Shown one piece after another: positions 49,955 to 60,227 of a stretch of DNA of 64,000 bases (the stretch's first letter is position 1; every line of letters starts with the position of its first letter). The translations under genes and the position numbers were made by a program. A model generated the notes under the pieces. It did no database searches. It was given only the letters and a program-made list of their open reading frames with translations, and was not told the DNA's origin. The stretch is from Candidatus Nitrosopumilus sp. GTDB taxonomy: Archaea > Thermoproteota > Nitrososphaeria > Nitrososphaerales > Nitrosopumilaceae. Location: assembly GCA_029250275.1 (NCBI GenBank), contig JAPFBP010000001.1:1-64000 (forward strand). Direction: 5' to 3'.

Positions 49955-50719
49955 ATGGCTAGAATTGTGGTTTTTGATTCAGGTCTAGGCTCATTATCAA
50001 TAATAAAAGCAATTCAAAAAATTATAAAATCAGAAATTATCTATTTTGCAGATCAGCAAAATTTTCCTTATGGAGAAAAATCTCAGGCTCAATTATCTAA
50101 AATAATTCAGAATTCTATCAAACTATTACAGGAAAAATTTTTCCCAGACATTATAGTTGTAGCATCAAATACACCTAGTCTCATGTTAGATGTGACAACA
50201 AAAAAAATAGTTGATGTAAAACCTCCTCTAAAAAATGCCAGAAAACAATCAAAAACAAAACAAATTGGAATATTAGCGACAAAGAGTGCAATTAACAGTA
50301 AAGGTTTAACTCTATATATTAAAAAAAATAATTTCCCAAAAAGTTTTAAAATTTTTAAAATAAACGCATCAGATCTTGTTAAAATAGTTGAATCAGGAAA
50401 ATTTATTTCAAATAAAAAATATTGTCAAAAAATAATTAAAAATACACTAGATGAAATATTATCTCAAAACAATATAGATACAATTACGCTTTCAAGTACA
50501 CATTTACTATTTTTGAAACCATTGTTAAAAAAACAATATCCAAAAATTAATTTCATAGATCCTGCAAATATAGTTGCAGAAAAGATTTTTAAAAAAATAA
50601 AAAATAAACAATCAGAAAAAAATTCATTAAAAATTTTTGCAACAGGGGATACTAGAACATTTCAAACAAAATTAAATAAAATAGGAATTAAAAATAAAGT
50701 TAATCTGTTGTCTTTTTAG
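49955..50719 (+). CDS. Glutamate/aspartate racemase-superfamily protein, likely catalytically divergent
   Basis: IVVFDSGLGSLSIIKAI and YFADQQNFPYGEKS are MurI-like; catalytic positions read ASNTPS and LSSTHLL instead of ACNTAS and LGCTHYP. Confidence 0.8.
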   Translation: MARIVVFDSGLGSLSIIKAIQKIIKSEIIYFADQQNFPYGEKSQAQLSKIIQNSIKLLQEKFFPDIIVVASNTPSLMLDVTTKKIVDVKPPLKNARKQSKTKQIGILATKSAINSKGLTLYIKKNNFPKSFKIFKINASDLVKIVESGKFISNKKYCQKIIKNTLDEILSQNNIDTITLSSTHLLFLKPLLKKQYPKINFIDPANIVAEKIFKKIKNKQSEKNSLKIFATGDTRTFQTKLNKIGIKNKVNLLSF

Positions 50720-51470
50720 CTTTTCTATAACCATGACTAAATTTTTTGTCATATAGTTTAGAATATTCATACGTTTCAGGATCTATCACGTCACTAATAA
50801 TTACAATTGCAGTTCTAGTAATTTTTTCATCTCTGACTTTTTTAGCAATATCTCCTAGTGTTCCTTTGATAATTTTTTGATCTGGCCAACTTGCTCTATA
50901 CACTACTGCAACGGGTGTAGATTTTTTGTATCCGCCAGCAATTGCTTCAGTAACTAATTTAGAAATTAATTGAATGCTAAGATAAAAAATTAATGTTGCT
51001 TTGTGTTTTGCAAGCTCTGAAATTTTTTCACGTTTTGGGACCTTTGTTCTAGATTCAGCCCTTGTAACGATAATTGTTTGTGTAACTCCAGGAAGTGTTA
51101 ATTGGATTCCAAGTGCTGCAGCTGAGGCTAAAAATGCAGTAACGCCAGGAACTACAACAGATTTTATTCCTTTTTTCTCTAAATTATCAATCTGTTCTTT
51201 GATGGCACCATAAATTGAAGGATCTCCATCATGTAACCTTACAACAAATTTGTCTTTTTTTGCATTTTTGTATAGCAAATCAAAAATTTCTTCTCTAACC
51301 AGTCCAGCTGCATCATGTAACTTTCCTTTTTTACATAGCTTCAATATTGGTTCAGGGATTAAAGAACCTGAATATACCACAACATCTGCTTTTTGAATTA
51401 ATTTTTTAGCTTTAACAGTAATTAGTTCAGGATCACCTGGACCACATCCTACAAAAAATACATCAGACAC
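50700..51470 (-). CDS. cbiF: Cobalt-precorrin-4 methyltransferase
   Basis: VFFVGCGPGDPELITVKAKKLIQKADVVVYSGSLI; VRLHDGDPSIYGAIKEQI. Confidence 0.94.
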   Translation of the reverse strand: MSDVFFVGCGPGDPELITVKAKKLIQKADVVVYSGSLIPEPILKLCKKGKLHDAAGLVREEIFDLLYKNAKKDKFVVRLHDGDPSIYGAIKEQIDNLEKKGIKSVVVPGVTAFLASAAALGIQLTLPGVTQTIIVTRAESRTKVPKREKISELAKHKATLIFYLSIQLISKLVTEAIAGGYKKSTPVAVVYRASWPDQKIIKGTLGDIAKKVRDEKITRTAIVIISDVIDPETYEYSKLYDKKFSHGYRKAKKTTD

Positions 51471-52185
51471 GTTTTACCACCAAGATTGAAAAATATTTTG
51501 TAGTCAATGATTCATCATTTACTTCACCTAATGTCATTGTTTTAATTATTTCATGGTCTGTTCCAAGATCTTGTCCAATTGCAAAAATTGAATTATCAGG
51601 AAATCCAGATTCTTTTAAAACTTTAATTACTTTGTCAAAGTATCGTCCATCTTTAAGAAATATCATGGATTCAGAATGTTTTGCAATCTCTTTAACACTT
51701 GATAAATCATAACAAGATGGAATGATGGCAACTTTTTCTGCACCTTCAGCTACACTTACACCAACTTTGGCTGCAAATGCAAACATGGAAACGATTCCAG
51801 GAATTACACTAATGTCCATGTCAGGATAATTTTCTTTAAGATCTTTGTACATGTATATCCAAGTACTATACAAGAAAGGATCACCTACAGTAAGATATAC
51901 AACATTCTTTCCAGTCAATACCGTTTCAGCCATTATTTTGGCATTTTTTTTCCATGTAGCTACAAGAATATCTTTGTCCTTTGTCATTGGAAAGATTAGC
52001 TTTACAATTTTTTGATTTTTAGATTTATCAATTATTGGTGAAACAACAGCAAATGCAATACTTGGCCTGTCTTCATTTGAAGCAGGACACATTATGATAT
52101 CAGCATTTTGAATTGCCTTGACAGCCTTTACAGTAAGTAATTCAACATCTCCAGGACCTACTCCTATTCCAATTAAACCAGGCAT
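51463..52185 (-). CDS. cbiL: Cobalt-precorrin-2 C20-methyltransferase
   Basis: GIGVGPGDVELLTVKAVKAIQNADIIMCP; VYLTVGDPFLYSTWIY. Confidence 0.94.
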   Translation of the reverse strand: MPGLIGIGVGPGDVELLTVKAVKAIQNADIIMCPASNEDRPSIAFAVVSPIIDKSKNQKIVKLIFPMTKDKDILVATWKKNAKIMAETVLTGKNVVYLTVGDPFLYSTWIYMYKDLKENYPDMDISVIPGIVSMFAFAAKVGVSVAEGAEKVAIIPSCYDLSSVKEIAKHSESMIFLKDGRYFDKVIKVLKESGFPDNSIFAIGQDLGTDHEIIKTMTLGEVNDESLTTKYFSILVVKRV

Positions 52186-52221
52186 GAAAAATATGGTTTT
52201 CTTCCTAATTAAAAATCTAGA

Positions 52222-52812
52222 TTAGATCCTAGTAGCAGATATGATAGTTACGGGATTTCTTGCAAGCATCATGGTTCCTGTACTAGTTTTTCTGCTCTTA
52301 GATATGGTAACTTGAGTAATATCAACTGATTCAAACTGTAATTTCTCCAATACCTGTAATACAGAATACAATGTCTCAATTAGGATTGTTCCTATTACAA
52401 TTCTACCTCCAGATTTTAATTTATTTTCAGAAAGCTCAACTATTTCTCTAGTATCTCCACCCGTTCCACCAATGAAAATTGTATCAGCTTCTTCAAGTTC
52501 TAAAATTTTTTCTTTGGCATTACCATGAATTACAGAAATATTTGATAGGCCAAATTTTTTGATATTCTTTTTTGTTAATTCTATAGCATTTTCATCATAA
52601 TCAACTGCCAATACTTTACCTGTTGATTCTATTTGTAATGCAGCTTCAATAGAGATAGAACCACTTCCACATCCAATGTCATAAACAATCTGTCCTGGTT
52701 TCAATCTGGCTTTACTAATTTGAATGACTCTTACTTCTTCTTTCGTTATAGGAACTTTTTCTGCTCTCTCAAACTCTTCATCAGGAATGCCCGGTGTTTT
52801 AAAATTCCACAT
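52222..52812 (-). CDS. cbiT: Cobalt-precorrin-6B C15-methyltransferase (decarboxylating)
   Basis: GIPDEEFERAEKVPITKEEVRVIQISKARLKPGQIVYDIGCGSGSISIEAA. Confidence 0.94.
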   Translation of the reverse strand: MWNFKTPGIPDEEFERAEKVPITKEEVRVIQISKARLKPGQIVYDIGCGSGSISIEAALQIESTGKVLAVDYDENAIELTKKNIKKFGLSNISVIHGNAKEKILELEEADTIFIGGTGGDTREIVELSENKLKSGGRIVIGTILIETLYSVLQVLEKLQFESVDITQVTISKSRKTSTGTMMLARNPVTIISATRI

Positions 52813-52839
52813 TTACTATTACCATTTTTAATTTCTAAA

Positions 52840-53319
52840 CTAGATGTTAATTCCACTAGATGTATTTCCTAAATGAGTCAATGTATAACTTACAATCCAT
52901 GAAAACAAGTATAGAAAAACATAGCTACCAATAGCTTGTGTGACAACTTTTTTTCTATCAGATGATGGTAATTGCATTTTCATTCCTTTGGCAACTATTA
53001 CAGTTCCAAAAAATATTACAATCATAAATCCAATTGATGCCCATCTTCTATCTTCACCCTCAATGCCTTCAAAGAGGAAAGTTGCTGCAGTTCCTGCAAT
53101 TATAGCCAAAGCAATACGCATCCAAAATAATTTATTTAATTTCTTATCTTTTTCACTTTTCTCAGCAACACTTACTGGTGGTTCACCTGAAGGATTATTT
53201 GAAATAGGTTCAGAATTTTCTATTTCTGGAGTAGGTGTTGAAATTTTTTCTACAGAGTCCTTTTTAGAATTATTAGGATCTACAGTAGGTTCAGATATTT
53301 TCTTTTTGAATTTTGCCAA
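52840..53319 (-). CDS. Multi-TM hypothetical membrane protein
   Basis: 159 aa, charged/PEST-like N-terminus then about three predicted TM segments. Confidence 0.65.
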   Translation of the reverse strand: MAKFKKKISEPTVDPNNSKKDSVEKISTPTPEIENSEPISNNPSGEPPVSVAEKSEKDKKLNKLFWMRIALAIIAGTAATFLFEGIEGEDRRWASIGFMIVIFFGTVIVAKGMKMQLPSSDRKKVVTQAIGSYVFLYLFSWIVSYTLTHLGNTSSGINI

Positions 53320-53423
53320 GGTAAATTTCTAGCGTGACTCAAGCAGACCATGTTTAATATCTTTGGTCAAAGTTTGAGGATATCAAAGCAAGAGTATAAT
53401 TTTAGACAAGAAACAGGTTGGTT

Positions 53424-55370
53424 ATGGCTCTAGCAGGGATAGAATTACGATATTTAGTTGATACAATTACAGAACAAGTTCAAGGATACTATATCAGTAA
53501 TATTTACGGAATTACAAAAGATAGCATTCTCTTCAAACTTCACCATACAGAAAAAAGTGATCTCTTCATGATGATTTCAACATCAGGTGTTTGGTTAACT
53601 ACAGTAAAAATAGCTCAAATGGAAACAAATAGATTACTTAAAAGATTACGAAGTGATCTACTTAGATTAAAGTTAAAAAAAATAGAACAAATTGGTGCAG
53701 AAAGAATTGCATATTTTACTTTTGAAGGATTTGGAAAAGAATTTGTTTTGGTAGGTGAATTCTTTGGAGATGGTAACATTTTACTTTGTAATAATGAGAT
53801 GAAAATTCTTGCATTACAGCATTCAATAGATGTTAGACATAGAAAACTAAGTGTAGGTTTAGAATATGCTCAACCACCAAGCAGTGGGCTAGATATTTTT
53901 AATTTGAAAGAGTCAGATTTTGATGAACTTAAAACAACAGATTTAGTTGCTGCAAAATGGTTTGGAAGAACATTAGGTTTACCAAAAAAGTATGTTGAAG
54001 GGATTTTTGAAATTGCAAAAATTGATGGAAAACGAATTGGAAATTTATTATCTGAAGAAGAAATAAATAAAATTTTTGAAACTGTAAAAAAAATTGTTTC
54101 AGATGTTATATCAGGAAATCATGAAGCTGTAATAGTTAGAAATGAAAAAACAGAGGTTCTTCCTCTAAAATTAGGAAAACTGGAAGGAGAAGTAACAGAT
54201 GCAAATAGTTTCATCGAAGGATTAGATACTATATTTACTGAAAATATTATTAAAAAAGGAAAATCAGTACAATCAAGTGGTTCAGACAAAAAAATCAAAG
54301 ATTTACAAACGCAAATTTCTGAGCAAGAAAAAGCTATTGAAACTGTAAAAGAAAGATCAAAAAATATAACAAATGTTGCAAATTCCCTTTTTGAAATGGT
54401 ATCAAAAGGAATAGGGTCAATTGATGATAAGTTAGCACAAGAAATTTTAGCAAATAATAATGCAAAATTAATCAGTGAAAAAGGAATATCATTAATTGTA
54501 ATCCAAGATGAAAAAATAAATATAAATACAAAATCTCCTCTTCAATCAATTGCTTCAGTATTATTCAATGAAGCAAAAAAACAATCAGGTGCAATTGCTT
54601 CTATTCAATCAATTAAAGAGAAAACAGAGAAAAAGCTAGAAAAGTTTGAAAGTAAAACAGAGGCAGAAAAAGATCTAATTGTAGTTACAGAAATCAGAAA
54701 GAAAAATTGGTATGAAAGATACAGGTGGTTTTTTACATCTGATGGATATCTTACAATAGGTGGAAGAGACGCTGCATCAAATTCTGCTATAGTTAGAAAA
54801 CATTTGGAAAAAAACGACAAAATATTTCATGGAGATATTTTCGGTTCGCCATTTTTTATCATTAAAGATGCTGAAAATGCGCCTGATAGAAGTATGAATG
54901 AAATTGCACATGCGACTGTTTGTTTTAGTCGAGCCTGGAGAGAAGGATTGTATGGTGTAAGTGCTTTTTGGGTTAATCCTGAACAAGTAAAAAAATCAGC
55001 ACCAAGCGGAGAATTTCTTCCAAAGGGTTCGTTTACTATAGAAGGACAAAGAAACTTTATCAAATCAGAAACGCTTCGACTAGCTGTTGGAATTATGCCA
55101 ATTGATGATGATTATGTGTTAACGTGTGGTCCTCCAGAGCCAATTAAAAAAAAATCTCTATGTTATGCAATAATTGAACCAAATGGATCAGGTATGGCAG
55201 AAACTGCTAAAAAAATACAAATAGAATTTTCCAAAATGTTTGAAGATGTTACAAGAAAAATACACATAGACGAATTTGTTCGTGCAATACCGGCTGGTAC
55301 ATCTCAGATAGTAGAAGTAGGTATGGGAGGTTCTCACCAAAAAAACATTATTGATAATGAATTTGATTAA
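53424..55370 (+). CDS. NFACT-family protein (RqcH/NEMF/Rqc2-like ribosome quality control)
   Basis: MALAGIELRYLVDTITEQVQGYYISNIYG; KNWYERYRWFFTSDGYLTIGGRDAASNSAIVRKHL. Confidence 0.93.
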   Translation: MALAGIELRYLVDTITEQVQGYYISNIYGITKDSILFKLHHTEKSDLFMMISTSGVWLTTVKIAQMETNRLLKRLRSDLLRLKLKKIEQIGAERIAYFTFEGFGKEFVLVGEFFGDGNILLCNNEMKILALQHSIDVRHRKLSVGLEYAQPPSSGLDIFNLKESDFDELKTTDLVAAKWFGRTLGLPKKYVEGIFEIAKIDGKRIGNLLSEEEINKIFETVKKIVSDVISGNHEAVIVRNEKTEVLPLKLGKLEGEVTDANSFIEGLDTIFTENIIKKGKSVQSSGSDKKIKDLQTQISEQEKAIETVKERSKNITNVANSLFEMVSKGIGSIDDKLAQEILANNNAKLISEKGISLIVIQDEKININTKSPLQSIASVLFNEAKKQSGAIASIQSIKEKTEKKLEKFESKTEAEKDLIVVTEIRKKNWYERYRWFFTSDGYLTIGGRDAASNSAIVRKHLEKNDKIFHGDIFGSPFFIIKDAENAPDRSMNEIAHATVCFSRAWREGLYGVSAFWVNPEQVKKSAPSGEFLPKGSFTIEGQRNFIKSETLRLAVGIMPIDDDYVLTCGPPEPIKKKSLCYAIIEPNGSGMAETAKKIQIEFSKMFEDVTRKIHIDEFVRAIPAGTSQIVEVGMGGSHQKNIIDNEFD

Positions 55371-55734
55371 ATTCAGTATCAAAAGAAATCTTCATTCCAT
55401 TTTTAATTGAAGAGAATTCTTCATCACTAATTGTAATTAATGGAATGTTTGCCAGTGCACATCCAGTAGCTACTGTAAGATCAACTTTTTTACAAATCAT
55501 TGCAAGAGGTGCTGTTTGATTTGATTTTATTGAATAAATGGTATATGCACCAACACTACTTCCTACACCCGATGGGAAAACAAGAACAGTGTCTTTGAGT
55601 GATTTTTGATACAAATCATGATTTTTATCACTAATAATTCCAGTTTTTTTATCAACCATACCTAAAAAATTAATTGGCTTCTCAGATTTTAAAACAATTC
55701 CTTCCACTTTTCCTGAAACTAAAATTTTTTTCAT
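55348..55734 (-). CDS. Aconitase X swivel (small) subunit, DUF126
   Basis: VFPSGVGSSVGAYTIYSIKSNQTAPLAMICKKVDLTVATGCALANIPLI. Confidence 0.93.
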   Translation of the reverse strand: MKKILVSGKVEGIVLKSEKPINFLGMVDKKTGIISDKNHDLYQKSLKDTVLVFPSGVGSSVGAYTIYSIKSNQTAPLAMICKKVDLTVATGCALANIPLITISDEEFSSIKNGMKISFDTEFNQIHYQ

Positions 55735-56885
55735 CTTGTCTCATCTTCAACTATTTGTAATAATGGTTTTAGATTTACATCAACACCATTAGAATTTTTA
55801 AGATAAAATGCACCTTTGATACTATTGGTGGTAACTGCATCAACACTGTCTTTACTGATTAATGGAGACAAACATATACAACAATCAGAAAGAATTTCAC
55901 AACCTGCACGTTCAAGTTCAGCAGTATATCCAATTTTTGTTGATTGTTCCTTTACGGTACGAGGCATAAACACCATACATCTTTTCTGAAAAGAACGACC
56001 CTTTAGTTTGCCAGCAAGATCAGAAATTTCATCTAATCCCAATTGAGGACTCCCAAGTGTGATAATATCACCTTTTTCTGCAGTGTTGAGTTCATCATGA
56101 ACATTTTGCATTTCTTTTTCATCAAAATCAATTTTTTCACAATCAGAATTACCTTCTCCGAAAATAAACTTGGCACAAGTTCCTGATGTTCCCATTCCTC
56201 CACACATTGCTTTGGTTTGTCTTTTATCCATCTCTTCTAGTCCAGAAATGTTTACAGATGTATCTCCAACTTTTCCTGCAAAAAATCCTAACATTCCATA
56301 TGTCAATTCATTTGGATTTTTTACTTTCATTCGAATTGTAATGTTTGGATCGTCTTCTTTTCTTAATGAAGAGTAAGGGCTTTTTCCAAGAATTGCACTT
56401 GCAAGTGCACTAAATGCACTTTCTTTGTTTGTTTTTAAATTATCATACGAGTTTGCATGAATTGCAGCATTACTTTCCGCAAATGCAACTTGTGTTCCAT
56501 TTTTAGGAATATCAAATATTTCATAAGGAATGCATGAAAATGAAGGAATAACTCCCATTGTTTCATATGAATTTTTTATTGATAGTTGTTTTGAGATAAA
56601 ATTTTCATCTAATCCATAGTTTGATACATTGTCAATATCAAATCCCATTGGATTCAGAGTTGTTTTTACTTTGACTCTTGCATATTTGCTAATTCCTGAT
56701 AGAAATTCTTCACCTGCATCGCCAATTGTGTTATAATTTACACCTGAAAGATGGGCCCATTCTATTGGAACTAGTTTCTCAGCATCAGTTGCCTCACCTG
56801 TTGCAACAAGAATCCTATATGCCATTTGCATAATTTCTCCGTGTTCACCTTTTAGTGCAGATTCTTCTTCTTTAGTTAATTCCAA
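55731..56885 (-). CDS. Aconitase X catalytic (large) subunit, DUF521 (phosphomevalonate dehydratase-like)
   Basis: MELTKEEESALKGEHGEIMQMAYRILVATGEATDAEKLVPIEWAHLSGVNY. Confidence 0.94.
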   Translation of the reverse strand: MELTKEEESALKGEHGEIMQMAYRILVATGEATDAEKLVPIEWAHLSGVNYNTIGDAGEEFLSGISKYARVKVKTTLNPMGFDIDNVSNYGLDENFISKQLSIKNSYETMGVIPSFSCIPYEIFDIPKNGTQVAFAESNAAIHANSYDNLKTNKESAFSALASAILGKSPYSSLRKEDDPNITIRMKVKNPNELTYGMLGFFAGKVGDTSVNISGLEEMDKRQTKAMCGGMGTSGTCAKFIFGEGNSDCEKIDFDEKEMQNVHDELNTAEKGDIITLGSPQLGLDEISDLAGKLKGRSFQKRCMVFMPRTVKEQSTKIGYTAELERAGCEILSDCCICLSPLISKDSVDAVTTNSIKGAFYLKNSNGVDVNLKPLLQIVEDETR

Positions 56886-56916
56886 CAGAATTGTTTTGTT
56901 ATTACAGTTATAATAC

Positions 56917-57591
56917 TTGTACGTAGTTTTTCAATTGGAAATGAAAAGAATACTTTCTGGAATGACAAAGACAATGAATGCAGTAAAGCCTCCAAGAATT
57001 ACTGCACTAAGAGATCTTCATGATGCAGAAACTGGTCCATTTAGTATTTTAATTGGTACAATATTATCTGCAAGAACTAAAGATGAAGCTACAACAAAAG
57101 CAGTTAAGGAACTATTCTCAAAGTATAAGAATCCTAAAGAATTAGCTGCTGCAAAAATTAAAGATGTGGAAAAAATAATAAAGTCAATTGGATTTTTTCA
57201 TGTAAAATCTAAAAGAATTATTGAAGTTGCACAGATAATTCACACAAAATACAAAGATAAAGTTCCAGAGGACTTGGATACTTTGATACAATTACCAGGT
57301 GTAGGAAGAAAAACTGCAAATTGTGTTCTAGTATATGCGTTTGAAAAACCGGCAATTCCAGTTGACGTTCATGTTCATCGAATTTCAAACAGACTAGGAC
57401 TAGTTGATACAAAAAATCCAGAAGAGACAGAACAAGAATTAATGAAAAAAATACCAAAAAAATACTGGATTGATATTAACGATACTTTTGTAATGTATGG
57501 GCAAAATATTTGCAAGCCAATTTCACCAATGTGCGATGTATGTAAAATTAAAAATAATTGTAAATTTTATAAATCTAAGAACGCTTCTTAG
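56917..57591 (+). CDS. nth: Endonuclease III
   Basis: HhH LIQLPGVGRKTANCVLVYAF; catalytic VDVHVHRISNRLGL; 4Fe-4S C-x6-C-x2-C-x5-C. Confidence 0.95.
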   Translation: MYVVFQLEMKRILSGMTKTMNAVKPPRITALRDLHDAETGPFSILIGTILSARTKDEATTKAVKELFSKYKNPKELAAAKIKDVEKIIKSIGFFHVKSKRIIEVAQIIHTKYKDKVPEDLDTLIQLPGVGRKTANCVLVYAFEKPAIPVDVHVHRISNRLGLVDTKNPEETEQELMKKIPKKYWIDINDTFVMYGQNICKPISPMCDVCKIKNNCKFYKSKNAS

Positions 57592-58243
57592 TTAGAAATA
57601 GTACTCCAACTAAAACCCCCACAGCTGCTGCCATATAAAATGGAAACAATGCAAATTTGTTCTTTGCAGGATCACCTGATAGAAATTCAATTATCATACT
57701 ACCAGAACTTACTCCAGGAGGATCAGTTGAACCCTCTTTTCCATAAACAGAATACGAATCAATTCCAAATTGACCTATATCCAGATTGGTAACTACTATT
57801 CTTGCTCCATTGTTCACAGTTAATCCTGCTCTATCGGTGTATGATATGATAGATTTTGCTTGAGGATACCAACCTCTTTCTAAATCACTATGAACTACAA
57901 TGTATCCTTCTTTTGGAGTTTGGACTGCAACCCAAAACTTGTAATCAGGTTCTGATCCCATGCCTACTTCAATAAATTCATCATGTGTCTCTTGATCATA
58001 TAGTCTTAAAACTGCATTTCCATTGGGATTTGCATATAGTAGATTGTTATCAATTGTTACTTGCCAGCTAATACTATGAATATCGTCTAGAATTATAATT
58101 GGTGCTTCACGTAATACAGTATTGAATTCATCTGAAGGAATTTCTAAAGTATCAATGATTAGTGATGGATTATTTGGTTCCTGAGCAAATGCAGGAGTTA
58201 TAAAAATTCCTGCAAGTAAAATTATTGTAAAGAGATACTTCAC
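57575..58243 (-). CDS. Secreted, C-terminally membrane-anchored hypothetical protein
   Basis: N-terminal signal peptide MKYLFTIILLAGIFITPAFAQ; C-terminal TM plus KKRS. Confidence 0.75.
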   Translation of the reverse strand: MKYLFTIILLAGIFITPAFAQEPNNPSLIIDTLEIPSDEFNTVLREAPIIILDDIHSISWQVTIDNNLLYANPNGNAVLRLYDQETHDEFIEVGMGSEPDYKFWVAVQTPKEGYIVVHSDLERGWYPQAKSIISYTDRAGLTVNNGARIVVTNLDIGQFGIDSYSVYGKEGSTDPPGVSSGSMIIEFLSGDPAKNKFALFPFYMAAAVGVLVGVLFLTKKRS

Positions 58244-58273
58244 AAGCTAGAGCAAATTTGATTGAATAAAAGT

Positions 58274-59416
58274 CTAATCAACAAATGGTTTTGGATGTTC
58301 CAAAATTATTTTTGCTACTTCTGGTCTTAGAATAAATTCTGATGGTGCCTGACCATTTTGAATCATTTCTCTTAGTGCAGTTCCACTAATTTGTTCTTTA
58401 ACGTCATCACCATGTGGACATGCTTTTGGAGTTGTGTATGTTAGACATTTCTTACAATAGAAGAATGGTGGGAAGAATACTGGAGAAATTTCTAACTCTG
58501 GATAGTCATCAAATATTTTTTGTGCAGCCATTGGATCATAGAACTTTCCAACACCAGCATGGTCTCGTCCTATAATGATATGAGTACAACCATAGTTTTG
58601 TCTCATAATTGCATGATGTATTGCCTCTTTTGGACCAGCATATTTCATTTCAGTATGTAATGTTCCAAGTTGACATCTATTTTCTGGATAGTAAAATTTT
58701 ATCATAGTTTCATAACATTTTACAATTACTTCATCTACAAAGTCACCAGACTTTTTCTTTCCAATGATTGGATTTACAAATACACCATCACGTGTTGTAA
58801 TGGATGTCTTTTGTAGCATTTCATGTGCTACATGTGGTGGGTTTCTGGTCTGAAATGCACAGATGGTCTTCCATCCTGCTTTAGCAAAAGATTCTCGTGT
58901 TTGAATTGGAGTTAATCTATTTTTTCTGATTTCAGTATCATTTGGTCTTTGAATGTAATCAATTTTTCCGCCAACCAAATAATCTTTCATTGACAATGTT
59001 TGTGCCACACCTGGATGTGATGGGTCATTAGTTCCATAGACTCCTTGTACGGTTTTTTCTTTATCAAAAGAAAATGTTTCCTCAACATGTAATACTGCAA
59101 CTCCAGTTCCATCTGGATTCTTTAATAGAACATTGCCAGATTCTTTCATTTTAGAAGCAGTTTCTTTATCTACATCAAGTACAATTGGAATGGTCCAAGC
59201 TAAATTATTGGCTAGTCTTCCACGTGATACAACACTTTCAAAGTCTTGTTGTCTTAAAAATCCCTCCAAGGGACTAAAAATTCCATCTGCAATGTTTTCA
59301 ACATCATTTGCAAGATCTTCACTAATTGTAATTGAGAATAATCCAGTTGGATCAATTTTATTAAATCTGTTTACTAGTACTCCGCCATGTGGTTTAATTG
59401 AATTGTTTTCTGACAT
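58274..59416 (-). CDS. sat: Sulfate adenylyltransferase (ATP sulfurylase)
   Basis: [43 protein letters not shown]. Confidence 0.97.
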   Translation of the reverse strand: MSENNSIKPHGGVLVNRFNKIDPTGLFSITISEDLANDVENIADGIFSPLEGFLRQQDFESVVSRGRLANNLAWTIPIVLDVDKETASKMKESGNVLLKNPDGTGVAVLHVEETFSFDKEKTVQGVYGTNDPSHPGVAQTLSMKDYLVGGKIDYIQRPNDTEIRKNRLTPIQTRESFAKAGWKTICAFQTRNPPHVAHEMLQKTSITTRDGVFVNPIIGKKKSGDFVDEVIVKCYETMIKFYYPENRCQLGTLHTEMKYAGPKEAIHHAIMRQNYGCTHIIIGRDHAGVGKFYDPMAAQKIFDDYPELEISPVFFPPFFYCKKCLTYTTPKACPHGDDVKEQISGTALREMIQNGQAPSEFILRPEVAKIILEHPKPFVD

Positions 59417-59429
59417 GATAAATTTTCTA

Positions 59430-60143
59430 TCAGGGGTCTATATGAAGGCCACACTCTTTGTTGCCTTCTTTTTCCCACCACCACCTACCTGCTCGAATAT
59501 CTTCTCCAGGTTTTATTGCTCTAGTACATGGCTCACATCCAATGCTTGGAAAGCCTTTGTCAAGTAAACTGTTGTAAGGCAAATTATTTTTTTTAATATA
59601 CTCTTGAATTTGATCCCAAGTCCAATCAATAATTGGATTTATTTTTAAAATTCCACCATGTCCATGGTCTAGTTGAAAGATAGTAACATTTTCACGATTT
59701 TTGGTTTGATCACGTCTTAATCCAGTTATCCAACCATCCAATGTATTCAGCATTTTATTCATTGGGTGTACTTTACGAATTTCACAGCAGAGTTTTCTGT
59801 TATCTATACTTTCATAGAATAGATTAATTCCTTTATCACGAACCATATCTTCAACTTCTTTTGTGTCTGGAAATAGAACTTCGATTAAAATATTGTACTT
59901 TTTACTAACAATATCAATAATATCATAGGTTTCTTGTGGTAATCGTCCAGTATCAAGTGTAAAAAATCGAAATTTTGGGTTAATTTTTAACATAATATCC
60001 ATAACTACTGCATCTTCAGCACCAAAACTTGACGCTTTAGCAACTTTAGGATGAAGATTCTCCGAAACCCATTCTAATGCCTCATTAGCAGTTTTAATTT
60101 TTAAGTTTAGTTCATCTACTTGTTCTTGTGTGAATTTTGTCAC
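59430..60143 (-). CDS. cysH: APS reductase (4Fe-4S cysH type)
   Basis: [48 protein letters not shown]. Confidence 0.95.
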   Translation of the reverse strand: MTKFTQEQVDELNLKIKTANEALEWVSENLHPKVAKASSFGAEDAVVMDIMLKINPKFRFFTLDTGRLPQETYDIIDIVSKKYNILIEVLFPDTKEVEDMVRDKGINLFYESIDNRKLCCEIRKVHPMNKMLNTLDGWITGLRRDQTKNRENVTIFQLDHGHGGILKINPIIDWTWDQIQEYIKKNNLPYNSLLDKGFPSIGCEPCTRAIKPGEDIRAGRWWWEKEGNKECGLHIDP

Positions 60144-60227
60144 ATTTTCACTATGATTATTAGTTTTATATTGATTACCTAAAGTTTTGTCCTAAATTAT
60201 AAACAAGTAGAATTTAAAATAGAAAAT

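Noticed and set aside
59133-59567. Plus-strand 144-aa ORF
   Set aside because: Antisense to sat/cysH.
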